In this document: piece by piece, positions 46,967 to 56,061 of the stretch | How positions within the stretch are numbered: the stretch's first letter is position 1 | Layout: the number at the start of each line of letters is the position of its first letter | NCBI GenBank assembly: GCA_902799765.1 | Contig: CADCBZ010000049.1 | Coordinates: 1-64,000 of the forward strand | Source: an uncultured Prevotellaceae bacterium | GTDB taxonomy: Bacteria; Bacteroidota; Bacteroidia; Bacteroidales; Bacteroidaceae | Direction: 5' to 3' | Length of the DNA: 64,000 nt | Position numbers and translations under genes: made by a program | The notes under the pieces: model-generated | The model's database searches: none | What the model was told of the DNA's origin: nothing | The model's input: only the letters and a program-made list of their open reading frames with translations

Positions 46967-46974
46967 CAAATATA
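46967..46974 (-). promoter_or_regulatory. -7 box for the flavoprotein pair
   Basis: The minus strand reads TATATTTG, ~31 nt upstream of the GTG start, which supports that start. Confidence 0.6.
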
Positions 46975-47064
46975 AGACGAAATATCTGAATTTGGACTAA
47001 TTTAATTATTAATAATTGTTAAGACGATGTCATTTCAAATCCCTGCCAGCCCGAGATGACAGAA

Positions 47065-47104
47065 AATGAACGAGGGCGTGTCAATCGACACACCCTCGTT
47101 CATT
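47065..47104 (-). terminator. Terminator after the small secreted protein gene
   Basis: An 18-bp stem with one mismatch (AATGAACGAGGG / CCCTCGTTCATT outer arms) and a 4-nt loop lies just downstream of the stop at 47122. Confidence 0.85.
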
Positions 47105-47121
47105 TAATGAATTGATTTTTC

Positions 47122-47484
47122 TTACTTGTTCAGACCACGATTGTTAATCGTAGAATTCAGCAATGTGAGATAGGTACGGAACTGCTTGTCGTTCAGAACA
47201 TAGCGCATCCACTTCACGTCGTTATCCAGTGCACGTGCAACCAGTTTCTTACGGTCGTTAGCACCATACTGGGCAGCGAACATCAGCTCAGAAGCGAATG
47301 TGTGGTGAATGTCAGCAACAGCCTCTTTCTGATCATCGGCCAGATTAAGGGCCTCGGAGAGCTTATCCATGTTCACATTCAGCTCGTAAGCCTCCATATT
47401 GCTTGTACCCATTGCCATCTCACCTTCTGCAAATGCGGTTGTCATACTCAGCATTGCAACTAATGTCAAAATCATCTTTTTCAT
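47122..47484 (-). CDS. Small secreted protein of unknown function
   Basis: 120 residues from the ATG at 47484 (MKKMILTLVAMLSMTTAFAE, a clear signal peptide cut after AFA). The mature part is helical, with NVNMDKLSEALNLADDQKEA and MRYVLNDKQFRTYLTLLNST, reminiscent of Spy/CpxP-like helical periplasmic proteins, but no family is recognised. It has its own promoter with a LacI-type operator and a strong terminator. Confidence 0.75.
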   Translation of the reverse strand: MKKMILTLVAMLSMTTAFAEGEMAMGTSNMEAYELNVNMDKLSEALNLADDQKEAVADIHHTFASELMFAAQYGANDRKKLVARALDNDVKWMRYVLNDKQFRTYLTLLNSTINNRGLNK

Positions 47485-47576
47485 CTTTTTACCCTTTCTT
47501 TTCTTTACTCGGAGCATTGTCTATTTTCGCTCCTACTTTAATAATGTTATCCTGTCTTTTTTTTCTTTTGACGGTG

Positions 47577-47617
47577 CAAAGGTAAGACGATTTTTTGGAT
47601 TACGCAAACGTTTTCGG
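47577..47617 (-). promoter_or_regulatory. Promoter with LacI/PurR-type operator
   Basis: The -7 box TACCTTTG is on the minus strand at 47577-47584. The -33 TTTG, 20 nt further upstream, lies inside ACGCAAACGTTTTCGG (47602-47617), which is close to the LacI/GalR-type operator ACGCAAACGTTTGCGT. A repressor bound there would block the promoter. Confidence 0.6.
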
Positions 47618-47622
47618 AAAAT

Positions 47623-47636
47623 TGTGCACGTGCACA
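47623..47636. repeat. 14-bp perfect palindrome
   Basis: TGTGCACGTGCACA, immediately upstream of the LacI-type operator. Possible second regulator site. Confidence 0.6.
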
Positions 47637-47805
47637 GTGTTTTTATTGATGCATATCAAATAATTCTTTTGAAGGAAAAGATGGTTATATGGAATGATTT
47701 CATTATCTTTGCAGATGAATCAAAAAAAGAGGAAATCAAGAGGCTATAAAAAGGAAAAAGTGGCGCCGAAGCAACCACTCATTCACGCTGTAAGGTTTTC
47801 AAAAG

Positions 47806-47878
47806 TCGGGATGAGGCGACTCGAACGCCCGACCCCTACGTCCCGAACGTAGTGCGCTACCAACTGCGCTACATCCCG
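47806..47878 (-). tRNA. tRNA-Pro (CGG)
   Basis: Minus strand: acceptor CGGGATG/CATCCCG, D-arm GCGC/GCGC, anticodon stem CTACG/CGTAG around loop TTCGGGA (anticodon CGG), T-loop GTTCGAGTC context, discriminator A, no encoded CCA. Its own -7 box (TACCTTTG, minus, 47891-47898) lies 13 nt upstream. Confidence 0.95.
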
Positions 47879-47947
47879 ATTTTGCGGGTGCAAAGGTACT
47901 GTAATTTTTTGAAATACGTGCAAGAAATAGGATAAAAATTTAGATAT

Positions 47948-49009
47948 ATGATAAAAATCAAGGCTTTATGTATTGTTTTCATGTTCCTGTTGAGTTATTC
48001 TGTGAATGCGGAGGAACAAGTGATTGTAGTGAAGAAAGGTGACGTCGCAAGTTTGCTGGAAGCTATTGACCAAGCTAACAAACAAAATGCAGACTCGCTT
48101 TCAGAGCGTATCTATATCCTGATACCTGATGGATTATACGATCTGAAGACCACAGCACTGACCACTATTAAGGGACATAACATCTCACTCGTTGGCCAGA
48201 GTATGTACTTTACCATCATCCGTAATGCACCACCCATTGAAATGGAAGGTATTGATAAAACCGCCACAATTCTCAATACTGGTTCTGGGTTGTATATGCA
48301 GGATCTGACCCTACAGAATGATCTCAATTACTATCAGGCTGGGTTTGCAGGTCGAGGTGTCGCTTTCCAGGATCAGGGTACGCGAACCATCTGTAACCAT
48401 GTGAGACTAATGTCCTACCAGGACACCTATTATACTGACAATGCATTGGGACAGTCGTATCTCTATTGCTCGGAGATACATGGTACGGTTGATTTTATCT
48501 GCGGAGATGGTGATGCGTACTTCGATCTTTGCAGTATTGTGACGGAACGCCGTTCAGCCGATGGCTCTGGTCGAAATGTGATTGCAGCTCCCCGCACCTC
48601 CCAGACGAAGTGGGGCTATGTGTTCATGAACTGTGATATCTATAACCGCGATTCTGACTTCCAGTATGCCCGTGGCTGGCGGGAAACACCTCGTTGCGTT
48701 TGGATAAACACGCGTCTGATGACACCGGAAAAACTGAAGGAACCCCGTTTCGAGCCAAAGGGTATGAGGACTATCAAAAGTTATTTCAAGGAGTATAATA
48801 CCAAGGATGCTAATGGTGAGAATATCACACCGAAGTCGAATGTCGTGACGTTCACACTCAATGGTGAGGAGAATGCCGTTGAAACGATCCTGACTAAACA
48901 AGAGGCTAAACAATATCAGCTAAATAATATATTCCCCGACTGGAAGCCGAGGAATATAGTCTTTAAGCTTGCCGATAAGGCGGCCAAGTTACGGAAGCAG
49001 CATCTTTAA
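47948..49009 (+). CDS. Pectinesterase family protein
   Basis: 353 residues with a signal peptide (MIKIKALCIVFMFLLSYSVN, cut near NAEE). A right-handed beta-helix carries the PME motifs: GRGVAFQDQGTRTICNHVRL, SYQDTYYTD, GTVDFICGDGDAYFDLC (catalytic Asp) and ARGWRETPRCVWIN in place of LGRPW. It removes methyl esters from pectin in the periplasm or outside. A KDG kinase and SDR in the window fit pectin use, but no SusCD pair is adjacent. Confidence 0.92.
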   Translation: MIKIKALCIVFMFLLSYSVNAEEQVIVVKKGDVASLLEAIDQANKQNADSLSERIYILIPDGLYDLKTTALTTIKGHNISLVGQSMYFTIIRNAPPIEMEGIDKTATILNTGSGLYMQDLTLQNDLNYYQAGFAGRGVAFQDQGTRTICNHVRLMSYQDTYYTDNALGQSYLYCSEIHGTVDFICGDGDAYFDLCSIVTERRSADGSGRNVIAAPRTSQTKWGYVFMNCDIYNRDSDFQYARGWRETPRCVWINTRLMTPEKLKEPRFEPKGMRTIKSYFKEYNTKDANGENITPKSNVVTFTLNGEENAVETILTKQEAKQYQLNNIFPDWKPRNIVFKLADKAAKLRKQHL

Positions 49010-51048
49010 TGGAACACCTTCCTGAACTGGATATATTCATCACAACGCGATACGTACTGACTGGTATGTGTCGCGTTTTGCTTTTCGAAGTTGGCTAAAG
49101 CCGCAAAGGCACTGTACTGTTGTGTATTGGAAACTGTCTTACGATCGTATTCGTAAGTTTCGTTGTTCCATTCTCTCGTGAACCACCTCTGCTCCTCCTT
49201 ATAGAGCTCAGCATAGCTGAGGGCAAAGAGAGCTTTCTCCTTCAAGGCAATATCTGTGGTCTGGCTGGCCTTCTGTAACAGTTCCTTGGTCTTTGCCCGC
49301 AGATCGACCTCATTCACGCGGAGCGTATCACATACACTCTTACCATCACGCATCAGCCACCAACAGTCACCGGTAAAGTTGGCTTGTGCATAGTAGGTGG
49401 CCAGATTATAGCAGCGCTGGCAGAGTGCTTTGCCTGAGAGAACGTTCATTGTGCCCTCCATCATCTGCATCTCTTTGGCGAATAGCAGTTTCGGATTCTC
49501 ACTTACGGTCCAGTTGTAGGTTTCGGCACGATCCACATCAGCGTCCTTGATCCACTGTCTGGTGATCCATGGCTCTACTGATACCTTCCGTAACAGGACG
49601 TACATACGGTAGCCTGCCTCATTATAGAAGGATGCTGGAACGTACGCCAACCACTTGATGGCTTTATCCCACTGACAGAGGCGCAGATACTTTGTGCCGA
49701 TCAGGTCTGTCATGGCCTTCTCGTCTATTTTCAGATTCGCTTTCAGGAATTTGTCGAGGTTCGTCTTGGCAGGGGTGTTCGTATATGCAAAATATTTCTC
49801 CAACTGACTGACACGCATGGTGTCGATGTATTCTGTATAATGATAGTTGTTGGTGACATCCATCAAAGCAATCAACTTATCAGTGTTGTTCTGATAATGC
49901 TTCATCAGTGCCTGATGCGACAATCTCGTCTTTGCACGGTAGAAATAGCCATCTTCCTCTTTCTTTTCCATCTCTTTGATCCAGGCAAGCTCATCGGCGA
50001 GGTAATTGTCAAAGGCTTCGCTGTCCGATGCCTGGTTGGCTGTGATAAAGAGCATCAGCACACGGGCACAGTCTTTCATACGGTCAGTTCCATCGAGCTT
50101 GCTGGCTTCCAGGATGTCTGATGTGGCTTGTTTCTGATGGCCATATAGGTATTCCAACCAGGCCTTGGCTGATTTCCACATGATGGGCGTCTCAGTCTTA
50201 CCTTCACGGACGACGGTCTCGCAGAACTGTCTCATCTGGGTGGCTTCCTGTTCGGTGATCCTACGGACGAAGAGTTTGCCGTTGAACCATTCCCCACCAT
50301 TGGCATCTATCACTTCCTGACAGTTGTTCACAAAGTCCTGTAACAGGAAAGGCAGCACCTTTGAGTTAGGATTCTTTAGATAATGCTGACGGATGGCCTG
50401 GAAAGAACGCTTGCGGTAGAACTGGGTCATCAGACTCTGATAATCCCCCATTTCCGCAAACAGCTCACCGGCTTTCTCTTCCTGTCCTGTCTTATAGAGG
50501 GCACCGGCATAGATGTTTTGCATCATGTCCTTATAGACGGTCTCAATCAACTGGCTGGCAGTCTGCTCCCAGTAGTTGATATTCTCCTGGTGTCGTCCCA
50601 GCATCATGTTACAACGCATATAGAGCAGTGCATGCTGTGAGCGCAGCTTTGTTTTGGTATTACCGAGCGCATAGGTACGGATAGCCTGCAGGTCACGCTG
50701 TTGTGCGGCAATCTCCTCCTTAGAGGGATAGTTCCACTCATATTGTTTTGATTGTTCCACATCGACACACTTGAGATACTTCTGCAGGTTCTTCACATAG
50801 CTGACCATCAGACCGTCGCTCTTGTGCTGGGCAGCCTTGATGACATCATCGGCATTAAACCAGAAGTATTCTTCTGATGTGCCCAGATAGGCTTGCCAGT
50901 TGTCGTTACAGATTTTCTCCACACGTTCTTTGAACTCAGTTCTTCTGTACATACTGAACAGATAGGGGTTGGTGAGTTCTCCCCAGATACAAGCCAATGT
51001 CGGCAATGTCATGGCAGACAATAGGCTAATGATGATAAATTTTCTCAT
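49006..51048 (-). CDS. Large exported helical-repeat protein, unknown function
   Basis: 680 residues. Signal peptide MRKFIIISLLSAMTLPTLAC, possibly a lipobox (TLAC). The rest is rich in Trp, Tyr, Gln and Lys with many predicted amphipathic helices (e.g. ALYKTGQEEKAGELFAEMGD, KYLRLCQWDKAIKWLAYVPA), like a TPR/solenoid scaffold. No enzyme motif seen. It overlaps the upstream lipoprotein gene by 23 nt and its last 4 nt overlap the pectinesterase stop region. Confidence 0.7.
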   Translation of the reverse strand: MRKFIIISLLSAMTLPTLACIWGELTNPYLFSMYRRTEFKERVEKICNDNWQAYLGTSEEYFWFNADDVIKAAQHKSDGLMVSYVKNLQKYLKCVDVEQSKQYEWNYPSKEEIAAQQRDLQAIRTYALGNTKTKLRSQHALLYMRCNMMLGRHQENINYWEQTASQLIETVYKDMMQNIYAGALYKTGQEEKAGELFAEMGDYQSLMTQFYRKRSFQAIRQHYLKNPNSKVLPFLLQDFVNNCQEVIDANGGEWFNGKLFVRRITEQEATQMRQFCETVVREGKTETPIMWKSAKAWLEYLYGHQKQATSDILEASKLDGTDRMKDCARVLMLFITANQASDSEAFDNYLADELAWIKEMEKKEEDGYFYRAKTRLSHQALMKHYQNNTDKLIALMDVTNNYHYTEYIDTMRVSQLEKYFAYTNTPAKTNLDKFLKANLKIDEKAMTDLIGTKYLRLCQWDKAIKWLAYVPASFYNEAGYRMYVLLRKVSVEPWITRQWIKDADVDRAETYNWTVSENPKLLFAKEMQMMEGTMNVLSGKALCQRCYNLATYYAQANFTGDCWWLMRDGKSVCDTLRVNEVDLRAKTKELLQKASQTTDIALKEKALFALSYAELYKEEQRWFTREWNNETYEYDRKTVSNTQQYSAFAALANFEKQNATHTSQYVSRCDEYIQFRKVFH

Positions 51049-51895
51049 AGGTCTCAGGTTTATATCTATTTATATTATCTTTGTCGAGGTGGTAGGTGAT
51101 GATGGCATGCTTGAGATTGCTGCGTTTCTTCTCAACAGCCTCTTTGACGCGAAGAATCTCATCGGCTCCAACGGTATGCTCAATCCGGATGTTTCTGATT
51201 GTTCTTACCCACTGATAAACCGGATAGGCTGCCGCTAAGGGCAGGGGATAGCTGTCGAGTCGTTTCAGATAGGGTTGAACGTCACGGATGTCAAGGATGG
51301 GATTACGCTCTTCCCACTTCTTAGGATCACCGGTGTTGTAGATCATCAGCACACCATAATCCACAGGCGGTGCCTCCATGGAGAGCTGGTGCAGGCGGAT
51401 GGTTGTCGAGAGCGTCTGTCCCCAGGCTTGTTTCACTTCTTCCAGGAACTGGTAGTAAACTTTCTTGCTCTTCGATGTGTAGTCACAGTCAATCTGTATC
51501 TCACTAACGGGCTTGATGTCATTGGTCTCATTCATCTGTCGGATGCGTTTCACGATCTTCTCTGCCAGCCCTTGGTGCTTCTGGTGCATACAGTCTTCTG
51601 TGATATAGATTGTCGGTATGAGCTCAATGCTGTCAGGCAGTGTGCTGGAAAAGGAGATGGTTGCGTTAGGTCTCGGTTCTGCACCTTCCTCGTTGATGAC
51701 CACATCAAAGTAACGACAATACACCTTATTAATATGGTTGCATTGAAGAAAAGCCCATTCTGTCGAGTCGAGTCTGAAGTCTGTGCGCCAGTAATACACG
51801 GCGTTACTCTCTGATAACTCCTCCCGTTCACTGCATCCTGCTATCAGCAGACACAGCAACAGGCTCATCCATATTATTTTTCTCTTAACTCTCAA
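51026..51895 (-). CDS. Lipoprotein with TIM-barrel (DUF3142-like) features
   Basis: 289 residues. Signal MRVKRKIIWMSLLLCLLIAG with the lipobox Cys at residue 21. VSEIQIDCDYTSKSKKVYYQ, LSTTIRLHQLSMEAPPVDYG and MIYNTGDPKKWEERNP recall DUF3142-type glycosidase-fold proteins, which I recognise only by pattern. It starts 3 nt after murF and overlaps the next gene, so the three form an operon. Confidence 0.65.
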   Translation of the reverse strand: MRVKRKIIWMSLLLCLLIAGCSEREELSESNAVYYWRTDFRLDSTEWAFLQCNHINKVYCRYFDVVINEEGAEPRPNATISFSSTLPDSIELIPTIYITEDCMHQKHQGLAEKIVKRIRQMNETNDIKPVSEIQIDCDYTSKSKKVYYQFLEEVKQAWGQTLSTTIRLHQLSMEAPPVDYGVLMIYNTGDPKKWEERNPILDIRDVQPYLKRLDSYPLPLAAAYPVYQWVRTIRNIRIEHTVGADEILRVKEAVEKKRSNLKHAIITYHLDKDNINRYKPETYEKIYHH

Positions 51896-51898
51896 CTC

Positions 51899-53239
51899 TC
51901 AAAGCAGTTCGGGCAGTTGGAACAGTTTATTGCTGTTACTCCCCTTGATAAGTATATAGCGACCTTCTGGTTGCTGCTCTCGGATGGCGGCTTTCACTTC
52001 CTCTACATCATGGAACTTACGAAAGGCACAGGGGATATCAGCAAAGTTATCTCCGACAAGCCACACTTCTTCAAAGCCTGAGGCTTCAAGGTCGGCTACC
52101 AGCTGACGATGTTCTGCATCGCTCTCCGTACCCAGTTCTCCCATCTGTCCGAGGATAGCCATCTTATGGGGTACCTCCATCCGACGGAAGTTGTCGAGCG
52201 CCGCCTGCATCGAGGTGGGGTTGGCGTTATAGGCATCTACAACGAGGTGGTTCTTTTCCGTCACAGTCATCTGTGAGCGGTTATTGCTGGGTGTATAAGC
52301 CTCTAAGGCCGCACAGATCTTTTTGCGATCCACTCCAAAATTGATACCGACGGCAATGGCTGCCAGCAGATTATCGATGTTGTAGGAACCGATGAGTTGT
52401 GTCTGTACTTTATGCCATTTCGTGGAGCGTCCTTCTTCCTCAAGGGTCATCAGAGGCTCACGCCAACGGAACTTCAGAAACGGGTCGCAGGCAATGATCT
52501 CACCGCTGATACAGGTGTATTGGTTCTCCGGATCGGTGGAGTAGGGAGAGAGCCATATCTCTTCTTCGTCACCAATCTGATCAACGAGATGGTCGTTGTC
52601 GGCGTTGATGAAGATGAGGCCGTTCTCACGTGTCCGCAGGAAATCGTAGAGTTCGCATTTGGTCTTGATAACACCTTCGAAGGAGCCGAAGCCCTGAAGG
52701 TGAGCTTTGCCCACATTGGTGATCAGCCCACAGGTGGGTTCTGCCGTCTCTGCTAAGGTCTTGATGTCCCCAGGGTGACTGGCGCCCATCTCGATGACGG
52801 CGATCTCATGTTCCTTCGTCAAACGGAACAGCGTCTTAGGCACGCCAACATCATTGTTGAAATTACCCTGCGTATAGAGCACATTGTATTTCTGGGAGAG
52901 CACAGCAGCCACAAGTTCCTTGGTGGTTGTCTTGCCGTTGGTACCCGTGATGCCGATAACGGGGATATCGAACTGGCGACGGTGTTCACGGGCCAGATCC
53001 TTGAAGGTCTGCAGACAGTCATCGACAAAGATGAACCGGTCGTCGTTTGCAGGCATCACAGATTGGTCGTCGATGATGGCATAGGCGCAACCTTTCTCAA
53101 GGGCTGATACTGCAAATTTATTGCCGTCGAACGACTCTCCTTTCAGAGCCAGGAAGATACTCCCTTTTGGACAGTCACGGCTATCGGTCGTGATGCATGG
53201 GTGCTGCTGATAAAGCTGATATAGTTCCTTAATTTCCAT
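51899..53239 (-). CDS. murF: UDP-N-acetylmuramoyl-tripeptide--D-alanyl-D-alanine ligase
   Basis: 446 residues from the ATG at 53239 (MEIKELYQLYQQHPCITTDS); longer starts precede the promoter. Motifs are GITGTNGKTTTKELVAAVLS (ATP loop), TQGNFNNDVGVPKTLFRLT, VIEMGASHPGDI, VVDAYNANPTSMQAAL and ILGQMGELG. It adds D-Ala-D-Ala to the peptidoglycan precursor in the cytoplasm. Confidence 0.96.
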   Translation of the reverse strand: MEIKELYQLYQQHPCITTDSRDCPKGSIFLALKGESFDGNKFAVSALEKGCAYAIIDDQSVMPANDDRFIFVDDCLQTFKDLAREHRRQFDIPVIGITGTNGKTTTKELVAAVLSQKYNVLYTQGNFNNDVGVPKTLFRLTKEHEIAVIEMGASHPGDIKTLAETAEPTCGLITNVGKAHLQGFGSFEGVIKTKCELYDFLRTRENGLIFINADNDHLVDQIGDEEEIWLSPYSTDPENQYTCISGEIIACDPFLKFRWREPLMTLEEEGRSTKWHKVQTQLIGSYNIDNLLAAIAVGINFGVDRKKICAALEAYTPSNNRSQMTVTEKNHLVVDAYNANPTSMQAALDNFRRMEVPHKMAILGQMGELGTESDAEHRQLVADLEASGFEEVWLVGDNFADIPCAFRKFHDVEEVKAAIREQQPEGRYILIKGSNSNKLFQLPELL

Positions 53240-53259
53240 AAACTTCGTGAATTTTGCTG

Positions 53260-53267
53260 CAAAGATA
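53260..53267 (-). promoter_or_regulatory. -7 box for the murF operon
   Basis: The minus strand reads TATCTTTG, 20 nt before the murF ATG. No matching -7 box was found for the divergent folP. Confidence 0.65.
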
Positions 53268-53302
53268 GTGAAAATTCTTAATTCATAATTCTTAATTGCG
53301 AT

Positions 53303-54103
53303 ATGGACTATACGATCAATGTACATGGGCAGTTAATGGAGCTGTCACAGCCACAGGTGATGGGTATCCTGAACGTGACGCCCGACTCTTTTTTTGCAGG
53401 GAGCCGCATGCAGACTGAGCAGGCGATAGTTGGGCGTGTCCATCAGGTTGTGGCCGAAGGAGCTACGATGATAGATGTCGGTGGTTGCTCTACGCGTCCT
53501 GGCTCGGAACCGGTCTCTGAGGTTGAGGAGATGCAGCGTCTTCGTCTGGCCTTAGGTGTGGTCCGCCGTGAACAGCCTCATGCCGTCGTGTCCGTTGATA
53601 CCTTCCGTCCCGATGTGGCGCGAATGGCAGTCGAGGAGTTTGGAGCTGATATCATCAATGATGTCAGTGAGGGAAGTGCAGAGATGTATAGGATGATTGC
53701 TCGCTTGCGCGTACCTTATATATTAATGTCAGTTCAGCCGACCCTCCGTGATATGTTACTGGCATTCGCCCGTGAGGTTCAGCTGTTACGTGACTTCGGT
53801 GTCAAAGATATCATTCTCGACCCTGGTTTCGGGTTTGGTAAGACTGTCGCCCAGAATTATCAGGTGATGAACAATTTAGAACGACTCCAGGTCATGGAGT
53901 TGCCTCTCTTGGTGGGTATCTCCCGCAAGTCGATGATCTTCAAACTACTGGGCTTGACGCCTGATGAATCACTGAACGGCACGTCTGTGCTCAACACCAT
54001 TGCACTGATGAAAGGAGCCAGTATCCTTCGTGTGCATGATGTGAAGGAAGCTATTGAGTGCGTGAGAATAGTAGAATCCCTAAATGGTCAAATAGATAAG
54101 TAG
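53303..54103 (+). CDS. folP: Dihydropteroate synthase
   Basis: 266 residues. Motifs are MGILNVTPDSFFAGSRM (first DHPS signature), IDVGGCSTRPGSEPVS, VSVDTFRPDVAR, IILDPGFGFGKTVAQNY, LLVGISRKSMI and RVHDVKEA. It joins pterin pyrophosphate and p-aminobenzoate; the sulfonamide target. It is 3 nt before cdaA, the usual Bacteroidales pairing. Confidence 0.96.
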   Translation: MDYTINVHGQLMELSQPQVMGILNVTPDSFFAGSRMQTEQAIVGRVHQVVAEGATMIDVGGCSTRPGSEPVSEVEEMQRLRLALGVVRREQPHAVVSVDTFRPDVARMAVEEFGADIINDVSEGSAEMYRMIARLRVPYILMSVQPTLRDMLLAFAREVQLLRDFGVKDIILDPGFGFGKTVAQNYQVMNNLERLQVMELPLLVGISRKSMIFKLLGLTPDESLNGTSVLNTIALMKGASILRVHDVKEAIECVRIVESLNGQIDK

Positions 54104-54106
54104 CCT

Positions 54107-54883
54107 ATGTTCATCGAGTTCGGATTAATAGATATTATCGATATCTTCCTGGTGGCGTTGATGTTGTTCTACATCTACCGCCTGATGCGTGAGTCGCGTT
54201 CCTTGAATGTGTTCATCGGCATCATGGTATTTGTCGTCATCTGGCTCTTTGTGTCGCAGATCATCCGGATGCGCCTGCTTGGTTCTATTCTCGACAAGTT
54301 GGTCAGTGTGGGTGTGATTGCGTTGATTGTGCTTTTCCAGGAAGAAATCCGTATGTTCCTCTATAATCTGGGTGCTCATCGGCGTATGAGAAGTTTCATG
54401 CGGTTCTTCTCGAAAGAAAAGGGAAAAGACAAGAAGGAAGTGAAGGAGACCATCATGCCAATCGTGATGTCGTGCATGAACTTAAGTAAAGGAAAGGTTG
54501 GTGCCTTGATAGTGATAGAGCGTACGGTGCCTTTGGATGATATTGTGCGGACGGGTGATACGATTGATGCCGCCATCAATCAACGCTTGATAGAGAATAT
54601 ATTCTTTAAGAACTCCCCCTTGCACGACGGTGCCATGATCATCTCTAAGCAACGTATCAAAGCTGCCGGTTGTATCCTCCCTGTCAGTCACGATCTGGAC
54701 ATTCCGAAGGAGTTGGGATTGCGTCATCGTGCTGCGATGGGGATGTCGCAAGAGAGTGATGCCCTGGCTGTCGTGGTATCGGAAGAGACAGGAGGCATTT
54801 CCGTGGCAGTGAGGGGAGAATTCCGTCTCCGTCTCTCGGCAGAGGAGCTTGAGGCTATCCTGACAAAGGAACTGGGAGATTGA
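54107..54883 (+). CDS. cdaA: Diadenylate cyclase CdaA
   Basis: 258 residues. Three N-terminal helices (residues ~5-75) are followed by the DAC domain. The substrate and metal motifs are SPLHDGAMIISKQRIKAAGC (DGA) and LGLRHRAAMGMSQESDALAV (RHR). It makes c-di-AMP at the membrane from two ATP. Confidence 0.95.
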   Translation: MFIEFGLIDIIDIFLVALMLFYIYRLMRESRSLNVFIGIMVFVVIWLFVSQIIRMRLLGSILDKLVSVGVIALIVLFQEEIRMFLYNLGAHRRMRSFMRFFSKEKGKDKKEVKETIMPIVMSCMNLSKGKVGALIVIERTVPLDDIVRTGDTIDAAINQRLIENIFFKNSPLHDGAMIISKQRIKAAGCILPVSHDLDIPKELGLRHRAAMGMSQESDALAVVVSEETGGISVAVRGEFRLRLSAEELEAILTKELGD

Positions 54884-54952
54884 ACGTAAAGGATTTCATT
54901 TAATTTTTCGAAAAATAATCCCCAATCCTGCACGGGTTTCAGATTATTTTTG

Positions 54953-54960
54953 TATTTTTG
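54953..54960 (+). promoter_or_regulatory. -7 box for pta-ackA
   Basis: TATTTTTG, 60 nt before the pta ATG. Confidence 0.55.
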
Positions 54961-55020
54961 CAATCTCAATGTTACAAACAGACCATCTAAGAACATTATT
55001 CATTTAAATAAAAGCAAACT

Positions 55021-56031
55021 ATGGATTTATTAAGTCAAATTGTAGCGCGTGCTAAGTCAAACAAGCAGCGCATCGTGCTCCCCGAGGCAGAAGAAGAGCG
55101 TACACTTTGTGCAGCCGATAAGGCTCTGGCTGATGACATTGCAGACATCATCCTGATTGGTAACCCTGCGAAGGTTGAGGCTCTCGCAAAGGAAAAAGGT
55201 CTGACCAACATCGGCAAGGCCACTCTCATTGATCCTGAGAACTACGAAAAGAGCGAGGAACTGGCAGAGAAGCTGGCAGAGATCCGCAAGTCTAAGGGCA
55301 TGACCATTGAGGAGGCTCGCAAACTGATTAAGAACCCGCTGTACCTGGGATGTATGATCATCAAGACCGAGGGTGCTGACGGTCAGATCAGTGGTGCTCT
55401 CTCTACGACAGGTGACACCCTGCGTCCAGCCCTGCAGATTATCAAGTGTGAGCCAGGCATCACCTGCGTCAGCGGTGGACTGCTGCTCATCTCTAAGCAG
55501 AAGCAGTATGGTGAGGACGGTGTACTTGTTGTGGCCGACGTGGCCGTAACCCCGATGCCCGATGCTAATCAGCTTGCTCAGATTGCTGTCTGCACGGCTC
55601 GTATGGCAAAGGCTGTGGCTGGTTTTGAGGATCCCCGTGTGGCTATGTTGAGCTTCTCTACGAAGGGATCTGCAAAGCACGAGGTCTGCGATAAGGTGAT
55701 TGAGGCTACACGTCTGGCCAAGGAAATGGCTCCTGATCTGAAGATCGACGGTGAGTTGCAGGCTGATGCTGCGCTGGTTCCAAGTGTTGGTGCCAAGAAA
55801 GCTCCTGGTTCTGATATCGCAGGTAAGGCCAATGTACTCGTATTCCCGAACCTTGAGGTTGGAAACATCGGTTATAAGATGGTTCAGCGTCTGGGTGATG
55901 CCATCGCCATCGGTCCGGTTCTGCAGGGTATCGCACGTCCTGTCAACGACCTCTCTCGCGGTTGCTCTATCGACGACATCTACTACATGATTGCCATCAC
56001 CTCATGTCAGGCCATGGACGCCAAAAAGTAA
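55021..56031 (+). CDS. pta: Phosphate acetyltransferase
   Basis: 336 residues, the short single-domain form. It begins MDLLSQIVARAKSNKQRIVL PEAEE (written with a gap) and has KTEGADGQISGALSTTGDTL, RVAMLSFSTKGSAKHE and VGNIGYKMVQRLGDA with a phosphate site near PVLQGIARPVNDLSRGCS. It converts acetyl-CoA to acetyl phosphate. 30 nt before ackA; codon use indicates high expression. Confidence 0.96.
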   Translation: MDLLSQIVARAKSNKQRIVLPEAEEERTLCAADKALADDIADIILIGNPAKVEALAKEKGLTNIGKATLIDPENYEKSEELAEKLAEIRKSKGMTIEEARKLIKNPLYLGCMIIKTEGADGQISGALSTTGDTLRPALQIIKCEPGITCVSGGLLLISKQKQYGEDGVLVVADVAVTPMPDANQLAQIAVCTARMAKAVAGFEDPRVAMLSFSTKGSAKHEVCDKVIEATRLAKEMAPDLKIDGELQADAALVPSVGAKKAPGSDIAGKANVLVFPNLEVGNIGYKMVQRLGDAIAIGPVLQGIARPVNDLSRGCSIDDIYYMIAITSCQAMDAKK

Positions 56032-56061
56032 TACATTAAACATTAAAGATTAAACATTAAA

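Noticed and set aside
47715..47849. Small basic peptide frame (MNQKKRKSRGYKK...) between the secreted protein gene and tRNA-Pro
   Set aside because: The ATG lies only 3 nt after a TATCTTTG box, so it would precede the transcription start, and the frame runs antisense through the tRNA.
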